From NCBI RefSeq assembly GCF_030719295.1, contig NZ_CP120997.1:4227501-4291500 (forward strand): a stretch of 64,000 nucleotides of DNA, written 5' to 3'. The stretch comes from Streptomyces sp. Mut1 (GTDB lineage: Bacteria; Actinomycetota; Actinomycetes; Streptomycetales; Streptomycetaceae). Positions 1 through 10,335 of this stretch are shown one piece after another. The first letter of the stretch is position 1; each line of letters begins with the position of its first letter. The translations under genes were made by a program, and so were the position numbers. The notes below the pieces were generated by a model. That model worked only from the letters and a program-made list of their open reading frames with translations. It did not search any database and was not told where the DNA came from.

Positions 1-2345
<2,345 letters not shown>

Positions 2346-2440
2346 TCAGTTGCTCGCGTCCACTGTGTTGGTTCTGAAATAACGAACTGCCGTGACTGTG
2401 TTTAATTAAACACAGCGTCCGGTGTTGTTTATTTCATAGT

Positions 2441-2559
2441 GTTTCGGTGGTCATTGCGTTAGGGAAACGCCCGGTTACATTCCGAACCCGGAAGCTAAGC
2501 CTTTCAGCGCCGATGGTACTGCAGGGGGGACCCTGTGGGAGAGTAGGACGCCGCCGAAC
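2441..2559 (+). rRNA. 5S ribosomal RNA
   Basis: Matches the Streptomyces 5S pattern: start GTTTCGGTGGTCAT, internal CCGAACCCGGAAGCTAAGCC, and end GAGTAGGACGCCGCCGAAC. It lies about 95 bases after the 23S gene, in the normal rrn order, and is followed at once by a strong terminator. The 23S-5S spacer is AT-rich (TTTAATTAAACACAG) and probably carries processing-stem sequences. Confidence 0.96.
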
Positions 2560-2571
2560 AATTATTGTGGG

Positions 2572-2600
2572 AAAGCCCCGTGCCTCTGGCACGGGGCTTT
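2572..2600 (+). terminator. rrn operon terminator
   Basis: Perfect 13-bp inverted repeat AAAGCCCCGTGCC / GGCACGGGGCTTT with a 3-base loop, followed by TTTTCTG. It lies directly after 5S rRNA and has the shape of an intrinsic terminator. Confidence 0.9.
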
Positions 2601-2632
2601 TCTGCGTTTACGGGGGGAACGGGGGAGGGGAC

Positions 2633-3298
2633 TCACCCCGGGGTGACCAGGCGTGTGTCGTACGCCAGGATCACCGCCTGGACGCGATCCCTGGCGCCCG
2701 TCTTCGCAAGAATGCGGGAGACATGTGTCTTCACCGTCGACTCGGCGAGATGGAGGCGCTCGGAGATCTCCGCATTCGTCCACCCCTGGCCGATGACCGT
2801 AAGGATCTCCCGCTCGCGTCCGGTGAGGCCGGCGATACGCGGATCGTGGGGAGCCGGTTCACCGGGGGCGAGCGGCAAGTGCTCTACGTACGCGTCCAGG
2901 AGACGGCGGGTCAGGCTCGGGGCGACCACCGCGTCGCCGGCGGCCACGGCGCGGATGCCGGAGAGCAGCTCCTCGGGGAGCGCGTCCTTGATCAGGAAAC
3001 CACTGGCGCCCGCGCGCAGCCCGTCGTACGCGTACCGGTCGAGGTCGAACGTTGTGACGATCAGGACGCGTGTGCGTGAGCCGGCCCTGATGACGCGGCG
3101 GGTTGCCTCGATGCCGTCCAGGAGCGGCATGCGGATGTCCATCAGGGCTACGTCCGGCTGGTGCCGGGCGACGAGCTGGAGCGCTTCGTGGCCGTTGCCG
3201 GCCTCGCCGACGACCGTCATGTCGTCCTGGCTCTCCAGCAGCATGCGGAAGCCGAAGCGCTGCATCGGCTGGTCGTCCGCGATGAGCACGGTCGTCAC
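2633..3298 (-). CDS. NarL/LuxR-family response regulator
   Basis: Two-component response regulator of 221 aa. An N-terminal receiver starts VTTVLIADDQ, with the predicted phosphorylated Asp at residue 54 in VALMDIRMP. A C-terminal LuxR-type helix-turn-helix (LTGREREILTVIGQG, then LAESTVKTHVSRILAK) follows. The GTG start at 3298 is chosen because it gives a 4-base GTGA overlap with the stop of the upstream kinase and begins the receiver fold; a longer upstream frame adds only a non-conserved extension. It is the last gene of a four-gene operon (ABC ATPase, permease, kinase, regulator) and probably controls that exporter. The ligand is unknown. Confidence 0.92.
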   Translation of the reverse strand: MTTVLIADDQPMQRFGFRMLLESQDDMTVVGEAGNGHEALQLVARHQPDVALMDIRMPLLDGIEATRRVIRAGSRTRVLIVTTFDLDRYAYDGLRAGASGFLIKDALPEELLSGIRAVAAGDAVVAPSLTRRLLDAYVEHLPLAPGEPAPHDPRIAGLTGREREILTVIGQGWTNAEISERLHLAESTVKTHVSRILAKTGARDRVQAVILAYDTRLVTPG

Positions 3299-4581
3299 GA
3301 GGGGGAGTCCTCCAGGGGGAGTCGGAGCCGTACCCGCCAACCGGTCGTGGCGGTCGGGCCGGCTTCGAGCGTGCCGTCGTAGAGGGAGGCGCGGGCGCGC
3401 ATCCCGGTGATGCCCTGACCGGTGCCGGCGGCGGCCCGGTCGGAGGGGCGCGGGGAGCCATTGTCCGTGATCACGGCCTCCAGCTCACGCGGGTGGTAGG
3501 TCAGTGAGACGTCAGCCGTGAGCGCGGAGGAACGGCCGGTGTGCTTCAGGGTGTTGGTCAGGGACTCCTGCACCACCCGGTAGACCGTCAGCTGGCGTCC
3601 CGCGGTGGGCGGAACCGGCGGTGGCGTACCGGCCATCCGTAGACGTACAGCGAGACCGGCCCGGCGTACGCCCTCCAGCAGCGCGTCCATGTCGTCCAGT
3701 GTGGGCTGCGGGGTGCGCTCGGCGTCCTCCGGCCGGTCGCGCAACACACCGAGCAGGCGGCGGAGTTCCGCGAGGGCCTGGCGGCTGGTGGTGCCGATGG
3801 CGTCCAGGGCATGGGCCGCGAGTTCCGGGTTCCTGGCCGCCGCGTACGAGCCGCCGTCCGCCAGGCCCGTGATGACGGAGAGGTTGTGACCGATGATGTC
3901 GTGCATCTCCCTGGCGATCCGGGCCCGTTCGGCGGCGGCCGCGAGGCGGGCCTGCTGGTCGCGCTCGCGCTCCAGCCGGTCGGCCCGGTCGACGAGGGCC
4001 TCCGTGTACTCCTTGCGCGTACGCACCACGATGCCGGCGAGGGCCGCGAACGCGAAGGCCCACACGTGCGGGAGGAACAGCCGGTCCCAGCCGTCCGGGA
4101 AGCGGAAGGAGGCGAACACCAGCGGGCCGGCCACCAGCGCGCCCGACCGGGCCAGGGCGCGCATCGGCAGGCGTACCGCGATGTTGAAGACCACGATCTC
4201 CTGAAGGAACGAGGCCTGGATCATCGCCCCCGTCCAGACGTCGACCAGCGAGAACGGGGCCATGAACGCCAGTACCGCCTGCGGGCGGGCCCGGCGCCAC
4301 AGCAGTGGGGCGGAGAACGCCACGCTCATCGCGAGCACCAGCGGCGCAGGCACGTGCGGGTCGACGGCGACCGTGCGCCAGCCGCCGGAGGAGATGTCGA
4401 GCGCGGCGAACAGAACCCAGAATGTGGCGAGGACGCCGTCCCAGACGGCCGGACGGCGGCGGTCGAACGCGCGGACGTGCTGAAGGGCGCGCTGTATGTG
4501 CCCGGTGAGCGGATTGGGGTCCGCCGCGGGCCCCGGTGATCGGGGCGGTGCCGGGGCCCGGTCGGTGTCCTCGTGCGTCAC
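3295..4581 (-). CDS. Sensor histidine kinase (HisKA_3 type)
   Basis: Membrane sensor kinase of 428 aa. About four to five hydrophobic segments span residues 48-190. A short coiled linker leads to a HisKA_3 dimerisation domain, with the phosphorylated His at about 227 in REMHDIIGHNLSV. The ATPase domain shows an N-box (VVQESLTNTLKHT) and a G-box (GQGITGMRARA). It partners with the NarL-type regulator that its stop codon overlaps. No large extracellular domain is visible, so it probably senses a membrane or cell-envelope signal, as in other kinases paired with ABC exporters (family knowledge). It begins about 30 bases after the permease stop. Confidence 0.93.
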   Translation of the reverse strand: MTHEDTDRAPAPPRSPGPAADPNPLTGHIQRALQHVRAFDRRRPAVWDGVLATFWVLFAALDISSGGWRTVAVDPHVPAPLVLAMSVAFSAPLLWRRARPQAVLAFMAPFSLVDVWTGAMIQASFLQEIVVFNIAVRLPMRALARSGALVAGPLVFASFRFPDGWDRLFLPHVWAFAFAALAGIVVRTRKEYTEALVDRADRLERERDQQARLAAAAERARIAREMHDIIGHNLSVITGLADGGSYAAARNPELAAHALDAIGTTSRQALAELRRLLGVLRDRPEDAERTPQPTLDDMDALLEGVRRAGLAVRLRMAGTPPPVPPTAGRQLTVYRVVQESLTNTLKHTGRSSALTADVSLTYHPRELEAVITDNGSPRPSDRAAAGTGQGITGMRARASLYDGTLEAGPTATTGWRVRLRLPLEDSPS

Positions 4582-4612
4582 CCGTACATCCTCGCGTCCG
4601 GCGCCGTCCGGC

Positions 4613-5404
4613 TCATGCGTCGCGACGGCGCAGGAGCACCGCTGCCGCGACCAGTGTGGCCGAGGCCCACAAGGTGAGGGCGAGCAGGGCGGTCCCCGGG
4701 GACGCGGCGTCGGGGAGCGGGGTCGCGGAGCCCAGGACGCCCGAGGCCTGGGTGGGGAAGTAGCGGACTGCCGTCTCCACCGCGTCGTACGGGAGCATGG
4801 TGAGCACCTCGGGGAGGATCATCACGCCTCCGATGAACGCGCCGATCGCTCCCGGGACCGAGCGCAGGAGTGCGCCGAGGCCCAGGGCGATGAGGCTGAG
4901 GAGGGTGGTTCCGGCGGCGTTCCCCGCCACGGCGCGCAGTACACCGGGGTCGTTGAGGGACGCGGCCTGATCCGTGTCGCCGAGGAAGATCTGGGCGACG
5001 AGGAACGTGATGAGTGTGGTGGCGAGCATGGCGGTGAAGACGGTGGCGGTGAAGACGGCGGCCTTTGCCCACAGGACCGGGAGCCGGCGCGGGACGGCGG
5101 TCAGGGAGGCGCGGATCATTCCCGAGGAGTACTCGCCCGCGGTGACGAGGATGCCCAGGACGACCGTGCAGAGCGTGCCCAGGACGGAGCCGTAGAGGAC
5201 GAGGACGACGGTATCGACGTCCGAGTCTCCGCCGTCGGACGTGTACGTCGTACCCATGACGATGCCGACGCCGAGGACCAGTGCGGCGGCCGTGCCCAGG
5301 GTGATCCAGCTGGAGCGCAGTGACCGCAGCTTGTGCCACTCGGAGCGCAGTACCCGGGCGGGAGTAATGCGGTAGGGGCGGGGAAGGGCCGTGGTGGTGG
5401 TCAT
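4613..5404 (-). CDS. ABC transporter permease
   Basis: Integral membrane protein of 263 aa with about six hydrophobic segments. It begins with the motif typical of ABC-2-type permeases (RVLRSEWHKLRSLRSSW), where the cytoplasmic end precedes the first membrane helix, and has the GEYSSGMIRASL loop seen in this family. The ATG at 5404 overlaps the stop of the ATPase gene by four bases (ATGA), so the two are translationally coupled. It should form the membrane channel for the ATPase encoded just upstream. Substrate unknown; antibiotic or lipid export is only a guess. Confidence 0.9.
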   Translation of the reverse strand: MTTTTALPRPYRITPARVLRSEWHKLRSLRSSWITLGTAAALVLGVGIVMGTTYTSDGGDSDVDTVVLVLYGSVLGTLCTVVLGILVTAGEYSSGMIRASLTAVPRRLPVLWAKAAVFTATVFTAMLATTLITFLVAQIFLGDTDQAASLNDPGVLRAVAGNAAGTTLLSLIALGLGALLRSVPGAIGAFIGGVMILPEVLTMLPYDAVETAVRYFPTQASGVLGSATPLPDAASPGTALLALTLWASATLVAAAVLLRRRDA

Positions 5405-6333
5405 GCGGGGGCTCCGGTCGGTTCGGGCGCGTTGATCCGGTAGTCGACGGATTCCTGGGTGAGGTCCATGAAGGCCTGTTCCAGGGACGCGGTGTGCGGG
5501 GTGAGTTCGTACAGGGGGATGGCGTGGGCGGCGGCGGTGCGGCCGATGTGTTCGGCGTCCGTGCCGCGGACCTCCAGCCGGTCCGAGCCGGGCGTGGCGG
5601 TGATCTCGATGTCGGGGCCGCGCAGGAGGTCGCGGAGGGCTGTGGTCCGCGGGGTGAGGACGGTGACCGATCCGCCGCCGGCCGCGGTCGTGAACGCGCT
5701 GACCGTGGTGTCGGCGAGCAGACAGCCGCGTCCGATGACGACCAGATGGTCGGCGGTGAGGGCCATCTCGCTCATCAGGTGCGACGAGACCAGCACCGTG
5801 CGGCCCTCGGCGGCGAGGGACCTGAGGAGGTTGCGGATCCAGAGGACGCCCTCCGGGTCGAGGCCGTTGACCGGTTCGTCCAGGATCAGGGCCGCCGGGT
5901 CGCCGAGGAGGGCGGCGGCGATGCCGAGGCGCTGGCCCATGCCGAGCGAGAACCCCTTGACCCGTTTCCCGGCGACGGAGTTCAGCCCGGCGAGGCCCAG
6001 GACGTGCTCGACGCGGCTGCGCGGGATGCCGTGGGTGTGCGCGAGCGCCATCAGGTGGTGGAAGGCGGTGCGGCCCGGGTGGATGGACCGGGCCTCCAGG
6101 AGGGCTCCGACCTCGGTGAGGGGCGCGCTGTGGGTGGCGTAGGCGCGGCCGCCGATCGTGGAGCGGCCCCGGGTGGGGGTGTCCAGACCGAGCAGCATGC
6201 GCATGGTCGTGGACTTTCCGGCGCCGTTCGGCCCGAGTAAGCCGGTGACCGTGCCGGGTCGGACGGTGAAGTCGAGGTCCTGGACGACGGTGGCGTCCCC
6301 GTAGCGTTTGGTGAGTGCGTAGGCCCTGATCAT
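5401..6333 (-). CDS. ABC transporter ATP-binding protein
   Basis: Nucleotide-binding subunit of 310 aa, and first gene of the operon. Walker A is GLLGPNGAGKST (about residues 32-43). The signature region is FSLGMGQRLGIAAALLG, a variant of LSGGQ. Walker B is LILDEPVNGLD, followed by the H-loop in VLVSSHLMSEM. The C-terminal 90 residues resemble the variable domain of drug/bacitracin-type exporters. A divergent acetyltransferase begins 143 bases away, so the promoter must lie in 6334-6476. Confidence 0.93.
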   Translation of the reverse strand: MIRAYALTKRYGDATVVQDLDFTVRPGTVTGLLGPNGAGKSTTMRMLLGLDTPTRGRSTIGGRAYATHSAPLTEVGALLEARSIHPGRTAFHHLMALAHTHGIPRSRVEHVLGLAGLNSVAGKRVKGFSLGMGQRLGIAAALLGDPAALILDEPVNGLDPEGVLWIRNLLRSLAAEGRTVLVSSHLMSEMALTADHLVVIGRGCLLADTTVSAFTTAAGGGSVTVLTPRTTALRDLLRGPDIEITATPGSDRLEVRGTDAEHIGRTAAAHAIPLYELTPHTASLEQAFMDLTQESVDYRINAPEPTGAPA

Positions 6334-6476
6334 GCGGGTGACGCTACGGAGCGGCAGGGCGTTGGGCGTCGGACCGGGGACGGGATGTGCGGGCCCGGCG
6401 TAGTACCGGGGTACGACGCGGCCGCCGGGGGCGAATGCGTTTGCGCGGTCACCGGAGCGCGGGTCAGGATCACTGC

Positions 6477-7034
6477 ATGGACTACGTGATACGGCCGGTG
6501 CGCGCCGACGAGTGGCAGTCGGTGAGGGAACTCCGGCTGGCCGCCTTGCAGGACCCGGTCGCCCCGGTGGCGTTCCTGGAGACGTACGAGCAGGGCTTGA
6601 AGCGGTCCGACGACGCCTGGCGGGAGCGGACGGTCGCCGCGTCCGAGGACGGTGCGGGTGCGGTGCGGCAGTTCATCGCCGAGGGCCCGGACGGCCGCTG
6701 GGCGGGCACGGTGAGCGTTCTCGTCGAACGGCCCGACGACGAGGCGCGGTTCGGTGACGCGGCCCCGGTCGACCAGGGCCACGCGGTCGGTGTGTTCGTA
6801 CGGCCCGAGGCGCGGGGCACGGGTGTGGCCGAAGAGCTGTTCCGGGCCGCTCTGGAGTGGTCGTGGTCGCTGGACGAGCCGCGCCTGGAGCGCGTACGGC
6901 TGTACGTCCACGAGGACAATCCGCGGGCCGCGGCCTTCTACCGCCGGATCGGCTTCGCGCCGACCGGGGAGACGGTGCCCATGCCGGGCGACCCGACGGC
7001 CCGTGAGCTGGAGTACGCGGTGGCGCGGTCGTAG
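6477..7034 (+). CDS. GNAT-family N-acetyltransferase
   Basis: 185-aa Gcn5-related acetyltransferase. The start is the ATG giving MDYVIRPVRADEW, the usual N-terminal strand of the fold; the upstream in-frame stretch is arginine-rich and not convincing. The acetyl-CoA binding motif A is V(R)PEARGTGVAEELF (Q/R-x-x-G-x-G/A pattern), and the C-terminal motif NPRAAAFYRRIGFAPTG is typical of the family. Substrate cannot be told from sequence. It is transcribed away from the ABC operon and converges on the secretion-like cluster. Confidence 0.88.
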   Translation: MDYVIRPVRADEWQSVRELRLAALQDPVAPVAFLETYEQGLKRSDDAWRERTVAASEDGAGAVRQFIAEGPDGRWAGTVSVLVERPDDEARFGDAAPVDQGHAVGVFVRPEARGTGVAEELFRAALEWSWSLDEPRLERVRLYVHEDNPRAAAFYRRIGFAPTGETVPMPGDPTARELEYAVARS

Positions 7035-7079
7035 GGGTGTACGGCCCGTCGGAGGGCCTGCCCTTCGAGGACCTGTCCT

Positions 7080-8786
7080 TCAGAGGGGCGTGGGTGTCGT
7101 GAGCTGCTGCGGCCACTGGGAGCGGGCCTGTTCGGGGGAGCGGAGCAGCGCGATGGTCGACAGGCCCTGGGCCTGGCCGGTCGCCAGCAGCTCCGGCAGC
7201 CGGGGCAGGGGCGCGACGGCCGCGACGTCATCGAGGACGAGCGTCATTGGTGGGTCGAGCCGGCCGTCGGATGACCGTGCGGCCATGCGACGGCCGTGCT
7301 CGACCACGTCTGAGGCGAGCGCGGTGAGCAGGGGCATGGCCCCCGGGCCGGAGCGCGGGGTCTCGATGGGTTCGCCCACCACATAGAGGCTGCCCCCTTC
7401 GTTCGCAAAGGAATCCAGTGCGAGCGCATCTGCTCGATTTGGTGTGCAGGCGTCCCGGACGTGGACGGAGGAGAGGGCGCCGAAGGCCCGTACGTTCAGT
7501 TCCTGTGCCATCTCGCGGCGTTCGGGGTGGCCGGTGAGCGCGGACTCCAGCAGTCCGGCGAGTCCGGGCGCCGCCTTGGGGTGGGTGCGGAGCAGGCGGA
7601 CCGGCTCGTGGGCGCTGCCGCCGAGGGCCCAGCGGTGGACCTGGCGGAAGGGGCGGCCGTCGATGGCGGCGGCATGCAGCCAGCAGCGCAGCAGGGTCTC
7701 TGCGGTGTCGGCCGTCGCCGCGTCGATACGGGCCTGCGGCCGCACGGGGGCGAGCAGCGCGGTGGCGCGGGCGGCTGCCCGGTCGGGCTGCTCGCATCCG
7801 GCGGTGGGCGCCCAGTGCAGCCGGGCGGGGGTGTCGCAGAAGTGGCCGGGGTCGTAGACGAGGACCGGGCCCAGTTTGGCGCGGGCGTCCTTCGTCTCGG
7901 CCCAGACGCTGGGGTCGGAGGTCACGACGAGCACGGGTCCGTCGGCTTCGCGGATGGCCTGGACGGCGGCCGACCGGCGGGTGGCGGCGGGGCCGTAGAC
8001 GACGAGCGGGGTGCGCGGGGAGGGGACGGCGACCGGCGTGGGGGCGGCGGTCGGGACGAGGGCGGCGAGGCTGTCGGGGAGCGGATGTGGAGTGACTGAT
8101 TCCGTCTCTCTGTCCGACTTCCTGTCCGACTTTCTGTCCGTCTCCGTGTCCGCCTCCGTCTCTGTCTCCGCTGCGGGGGCGTACTCCGTCGGGGAGGGGG
8201 GCACGGTGGGGCCGGGGACTGTGGGCGCGGGCTTCCGGGAGGTGGCGGGCGCGGGCGCCTGGGCCGGTCCGGGCTCGGGGAGCGCCGCCTCGTGCGCGTA
8301 CTCCTCCCGCCGGCCCCGCCGGACGCGCGCCGTCCCCTTCGGCTGCCGCTCCCGGCGCTGGGACCGCTCTGCCCGGCGCAGCTGCTCCTGCTGCTCCAGC
8401 CGTTCGTCCCGCTGGCGGGCGCGTACGGCGCGCCAGCGGGTGACGACGCCCAGCACGAACACCACCAGGACCACCAGCACCATCAGTTCGCCGATGAGCA
8501 GACCCCAGAACAGCCCGTACCCGGAGAGCTCGCCCGGTGGTGTGTTCGGCCAGGCGGCGGGCAGATCGTGCGGGGCGGCCATGAGCCGGCGCAGCGCCAG
8601 CGGGGTCTCGGTCAGCGTGACGCCGTCGGGCCATGCCCCGTGTGCGAGGAGTCCGGCGAGTCCGGTGGCCGCCCAGACCAGCAGGGTGAAGCCGAGGAGG
8701 AAGGCCAGCAGCCCGAGGAGCAGGCCGTCGGGGATGCCGCCCCCTCGGCCGCCACCGGACCGTGCCCCGCCGTTGCTCCCCGCCAT
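7080..8786 (-). CDS. VirD4/TraD-like coupling ATPase with degenerate P-loop
   Basis: 568-aa protein, last gene of the type IV secretion-like cluster. Two hydrophobic segments (about residues 20-48 and 85-112) are followed by a charged, low-complexity linker (about 120-225) and a RecA-like domain. Where Walker A should be, it reads VVYGPAATRRSAAV, lacking the GK[S/T] signature. Walker B (MTLVLDDVAAV) is intact. The domain ends soon after the conserved QGLSTIALLRS. In related systems this protein delivers substrates to the channel (family knowledge). The missing P-loop lysine suggests a structural role or altered ATP use (inference). The ATG start lies one base after the VirB4 stop, so coupling is tight. 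Confidence 0.75.
   Translation of the reverse strand: MAGSNGGARSGGGRGGGIPDGLLLGLLAFLLGFTLLVWAATGLAGLLAHGAWPDGVTLTETPLALRRLMAAPHDLPAAWPNTPPGELSGYGLFWGLLIGELMVLVVLVVFVLGVVTRWRAVRARQRDERLEQQEQLRRAERSQRRERQPKGTARVRRGRREEYAHEAALPEPGPAQAPAPATSRKPAPTVPGPTVPPSPTEYAPAAETETEADTETDRKSDRKSDRETESVTPHPLPDSLAALVPTAAPTPVAVPSPRTPLVVYGPAATRRSAAVQAIREADGPVLVVTSDPSVWAETKDARAKLGPVLVYDPGHFCDTPARLHWAPTAGCEQPDRAAARATALLAPVRPQARIDAATADTAETLLRCWLHAAAIDGRPFRQVHRWALGGSAHEPVRLLRTHPKAAPGLAGLLESALTGHPERREMAQELNVRAFGALSSVHVRDACTPNRADALALDSFANEGGSLYVVGEPIETPRSGPGAMPLLTALASDVVEHGRRMAARSSDGRLDPPMTLVLDDVAAVAPLPRLPELLATGQAQGLSTIALLRSPEQARSQWPQQLTTPTPL
8098..8170. repeat. Low-complexity Asp/Ser/Thr/Glu repeat inside coupling-protein gene
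   Basis: Short imperfect tandem repeats of TGTCCGACTT and TCCGTCTC-type units encode the acidic/basic stretch ETETEADTETDRKSDRKSD. It lies in the linker between the membrane part and ATPase domain and is likely to vary in length between strains. Confidence 0.7.
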
Positions 8787-8787
8787 G

Positions 8788-10206
8788 TCATGCCACCGTT
8801 GACTCGGACGACTCGTTCAGCCGTTGCTGGTTCTCGATTCTGGCCGCGCGCTGTTCCGCTTCGAGGTCGGCGGCCCGTACGTCGTCCGGGAGTAGGTCGA
8901 CCGCGGACGACTCGGTCATGGCGCGGTCGGTGAAGACGAGCGGGCGTTCGGCCTCGGTGATCAGGTGTTTGACGACCTGTACGTTGCCGTTGACGTCCCA
9001 GACCGCGATGCCGGGGGTGAGGGTGGGGATGATCTCGACCGCCCATCGGGGCAGCCCGAGTACCCGGCCGGTGGCTCTCGCCTCGTCGGCCTTCTGGGCG
9101 TAGATCGTGCGCGTCGACGCCATCTTCAGGATGGCCGCCGCTTCTCGCGCCGCGGCGCCGTCGACCACGTCGCTGAGGTGGTGGACGACGGCGACGAACG
9201 AGAGGCCGAGCCGTCGGCCGAACTTCAGCAGGCGCTGGAAGAGCTGGGCGACGAAGGGCGAGTTGATGATGTGCCAGGCCTCTTCGACCAGGAAGATGCG
9301 CTTCTTGCGGTCGGGCCTGATCCAGGTGTGTTCCAGCCAGACGCCGACGATCGCCATCAGGATCGGCATGGCGATCGAGTTGCGGTCGATGTGCGAGAGG
9401 TCGAAGACGATCAGCGGGGCGTCCAGGTCGATACCGAAGGACGTCGGGCCGTCGAACATGCCGCGCAGGTCGCCGTCGACGAGCCGGTCCAGGACGAGTG
9501 CGACGTCCAGGCCCCAGGCGCGTACGTCGTCTATGTCGACGTTCATCGCTCGGGCGGATTCCGGTTCGGGGTGGCGGAGCTGATCGACGATGTCCATCAG
9601 CACGGGCTGGCGGTCGGTCGTCGTCTCGTTCACATAGGCGTGTGCGACCTTGAGCGCGAAGCCGGAGCGCTCGTCGAGGCCGTGGCCCATGGCGACTTCG
9701 ATGATGGTGCGCAGCAGGGCGAGCTGGCCGGTCGTGGTGATCGCCGGGTCGAGCGGGTTGAGCCGGATGCCGCCGTTGAGGGCGGAGGTGGGGTCGAGGC
9801 GGATGGGGGTGAGGCCCAGCTCCTGCGCGATGAGGTTCCACTCACCGACGCCGTCCTCGCCCTGGGCGTCCAGGACGACGACCTGGCGGTCGCGGAAGCG
9901 GAGCTGGCGCAGCACGTATGTCTTCTCCAGCGCGGACTTGCCGTTCCCGGACTCGCCGAGGACCAGCCAGTGCGGGGCGGGGAGCTGCTGGCCGTAGAGC
10001 TGGAAGGGGTCGTAGATGTAGCCCTTGCCGGAGTACACCTCGCGGCCGATGATCACGCCGGAGTCGCCGAGGCCGGGAGCGGCGGTGGGCAGGTAGACGG
10101 CCTGGGCCTGCCCGGTCGAGGTGCGTACGGGCAGCCGGGTCGTCTCCACCTTCCCGAAGAGGAAGGCGGTAAAGGCGTCCGACAACGCGGACAGCGGATC
10201 TCGCAT
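8788..10206 (-). CDS. VirB4-like secretion ATPase (C-terminal motor domain)
   Basis: 472-aa ATP-binding protein. Walker A is GESGNGKS at about residues 84-91. Walker B is RIFLVEEAWHI, followed by FGRRLGLSFVAVVHHLSD, the arrangement of VirB4/TraC-type motors. It lacks the long N-terminal VirB4 domain; that half may be supplied by the neighbouring SCO6880-family protein (inference). The ATG start is preceded by a GGGAGG sequence on the minus strand. Located in the cytoplasm at the membrane, it would power assembly or transport in the conjugation-like channel. Confidence 0.85.
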   Translation of the reverse strand: MRDPLSALSDAFTAFLFGKVETTRLPVRTSTGQAQAVYLPTAAPGLGDSGVIIGREVYSGKGYIYDPFQLYGQQLPAPHWLVLGESGNGKSALEKTYVLRQLRFRDRQVVVLDAQGEDGVGEWNLIAQELGLTPIRLDPTSALNGGIRLNPLDPAITTTGQLALLRTIIEVAMGHGLDERSGFALKVAHAYVNETTTDRQPVLMDIVDQLRHPEPESARAMNVDIDDVRAWGLDVALVLDRLVDGDLRGMFDGPTSFGIDLDAPLIVFDLSHIDRNSIAMPILMAIVGVWLEHTWIRPDRKKRIFLVEEAWHIINSPFVAQLFQRLLKFGRRLGLSFVAVVHHLSDVVDGAAAREAAAILKMASTRTIYAQKADEARATGRVLGLPRWAVEIIPTLTPGIAVWDVNGNVQVVKHLITEAERPLVFTDRAMTESSAVDLLPDDVRAADLEAEQRAARIENQQRLNESSESTVA

Positions 10207-10231
10207 GGCGTGACCGACCTCCCTTTCGTCT

Positions 10232-10307
10232 CTCGGTGCTCGGTGCTCGGTGCGTGGTGCGTGGTGCGTGGTGCGCGGTGTGCTGTTGCGGGGTTGCGGG
10301 GTTGCGG
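10232..10307. repeat. Heptanucleotide tandem repeats
   Basis: Three CTCGGTG units, three CGTGGTG units and one CGCGGTG unit run head to tail, followed by three TTGCGGG(G) units. They fill most of the 129-bp gap between the SCO6880-family gene and the VirB4-like gene. I see no coding potential or terminator here. The repeats look like products of replication slippage. Confidence 0.85.
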
Positions 10308-10335
10308 GCTCGTGGGGTTTGCGGGGGCTGTGGGG

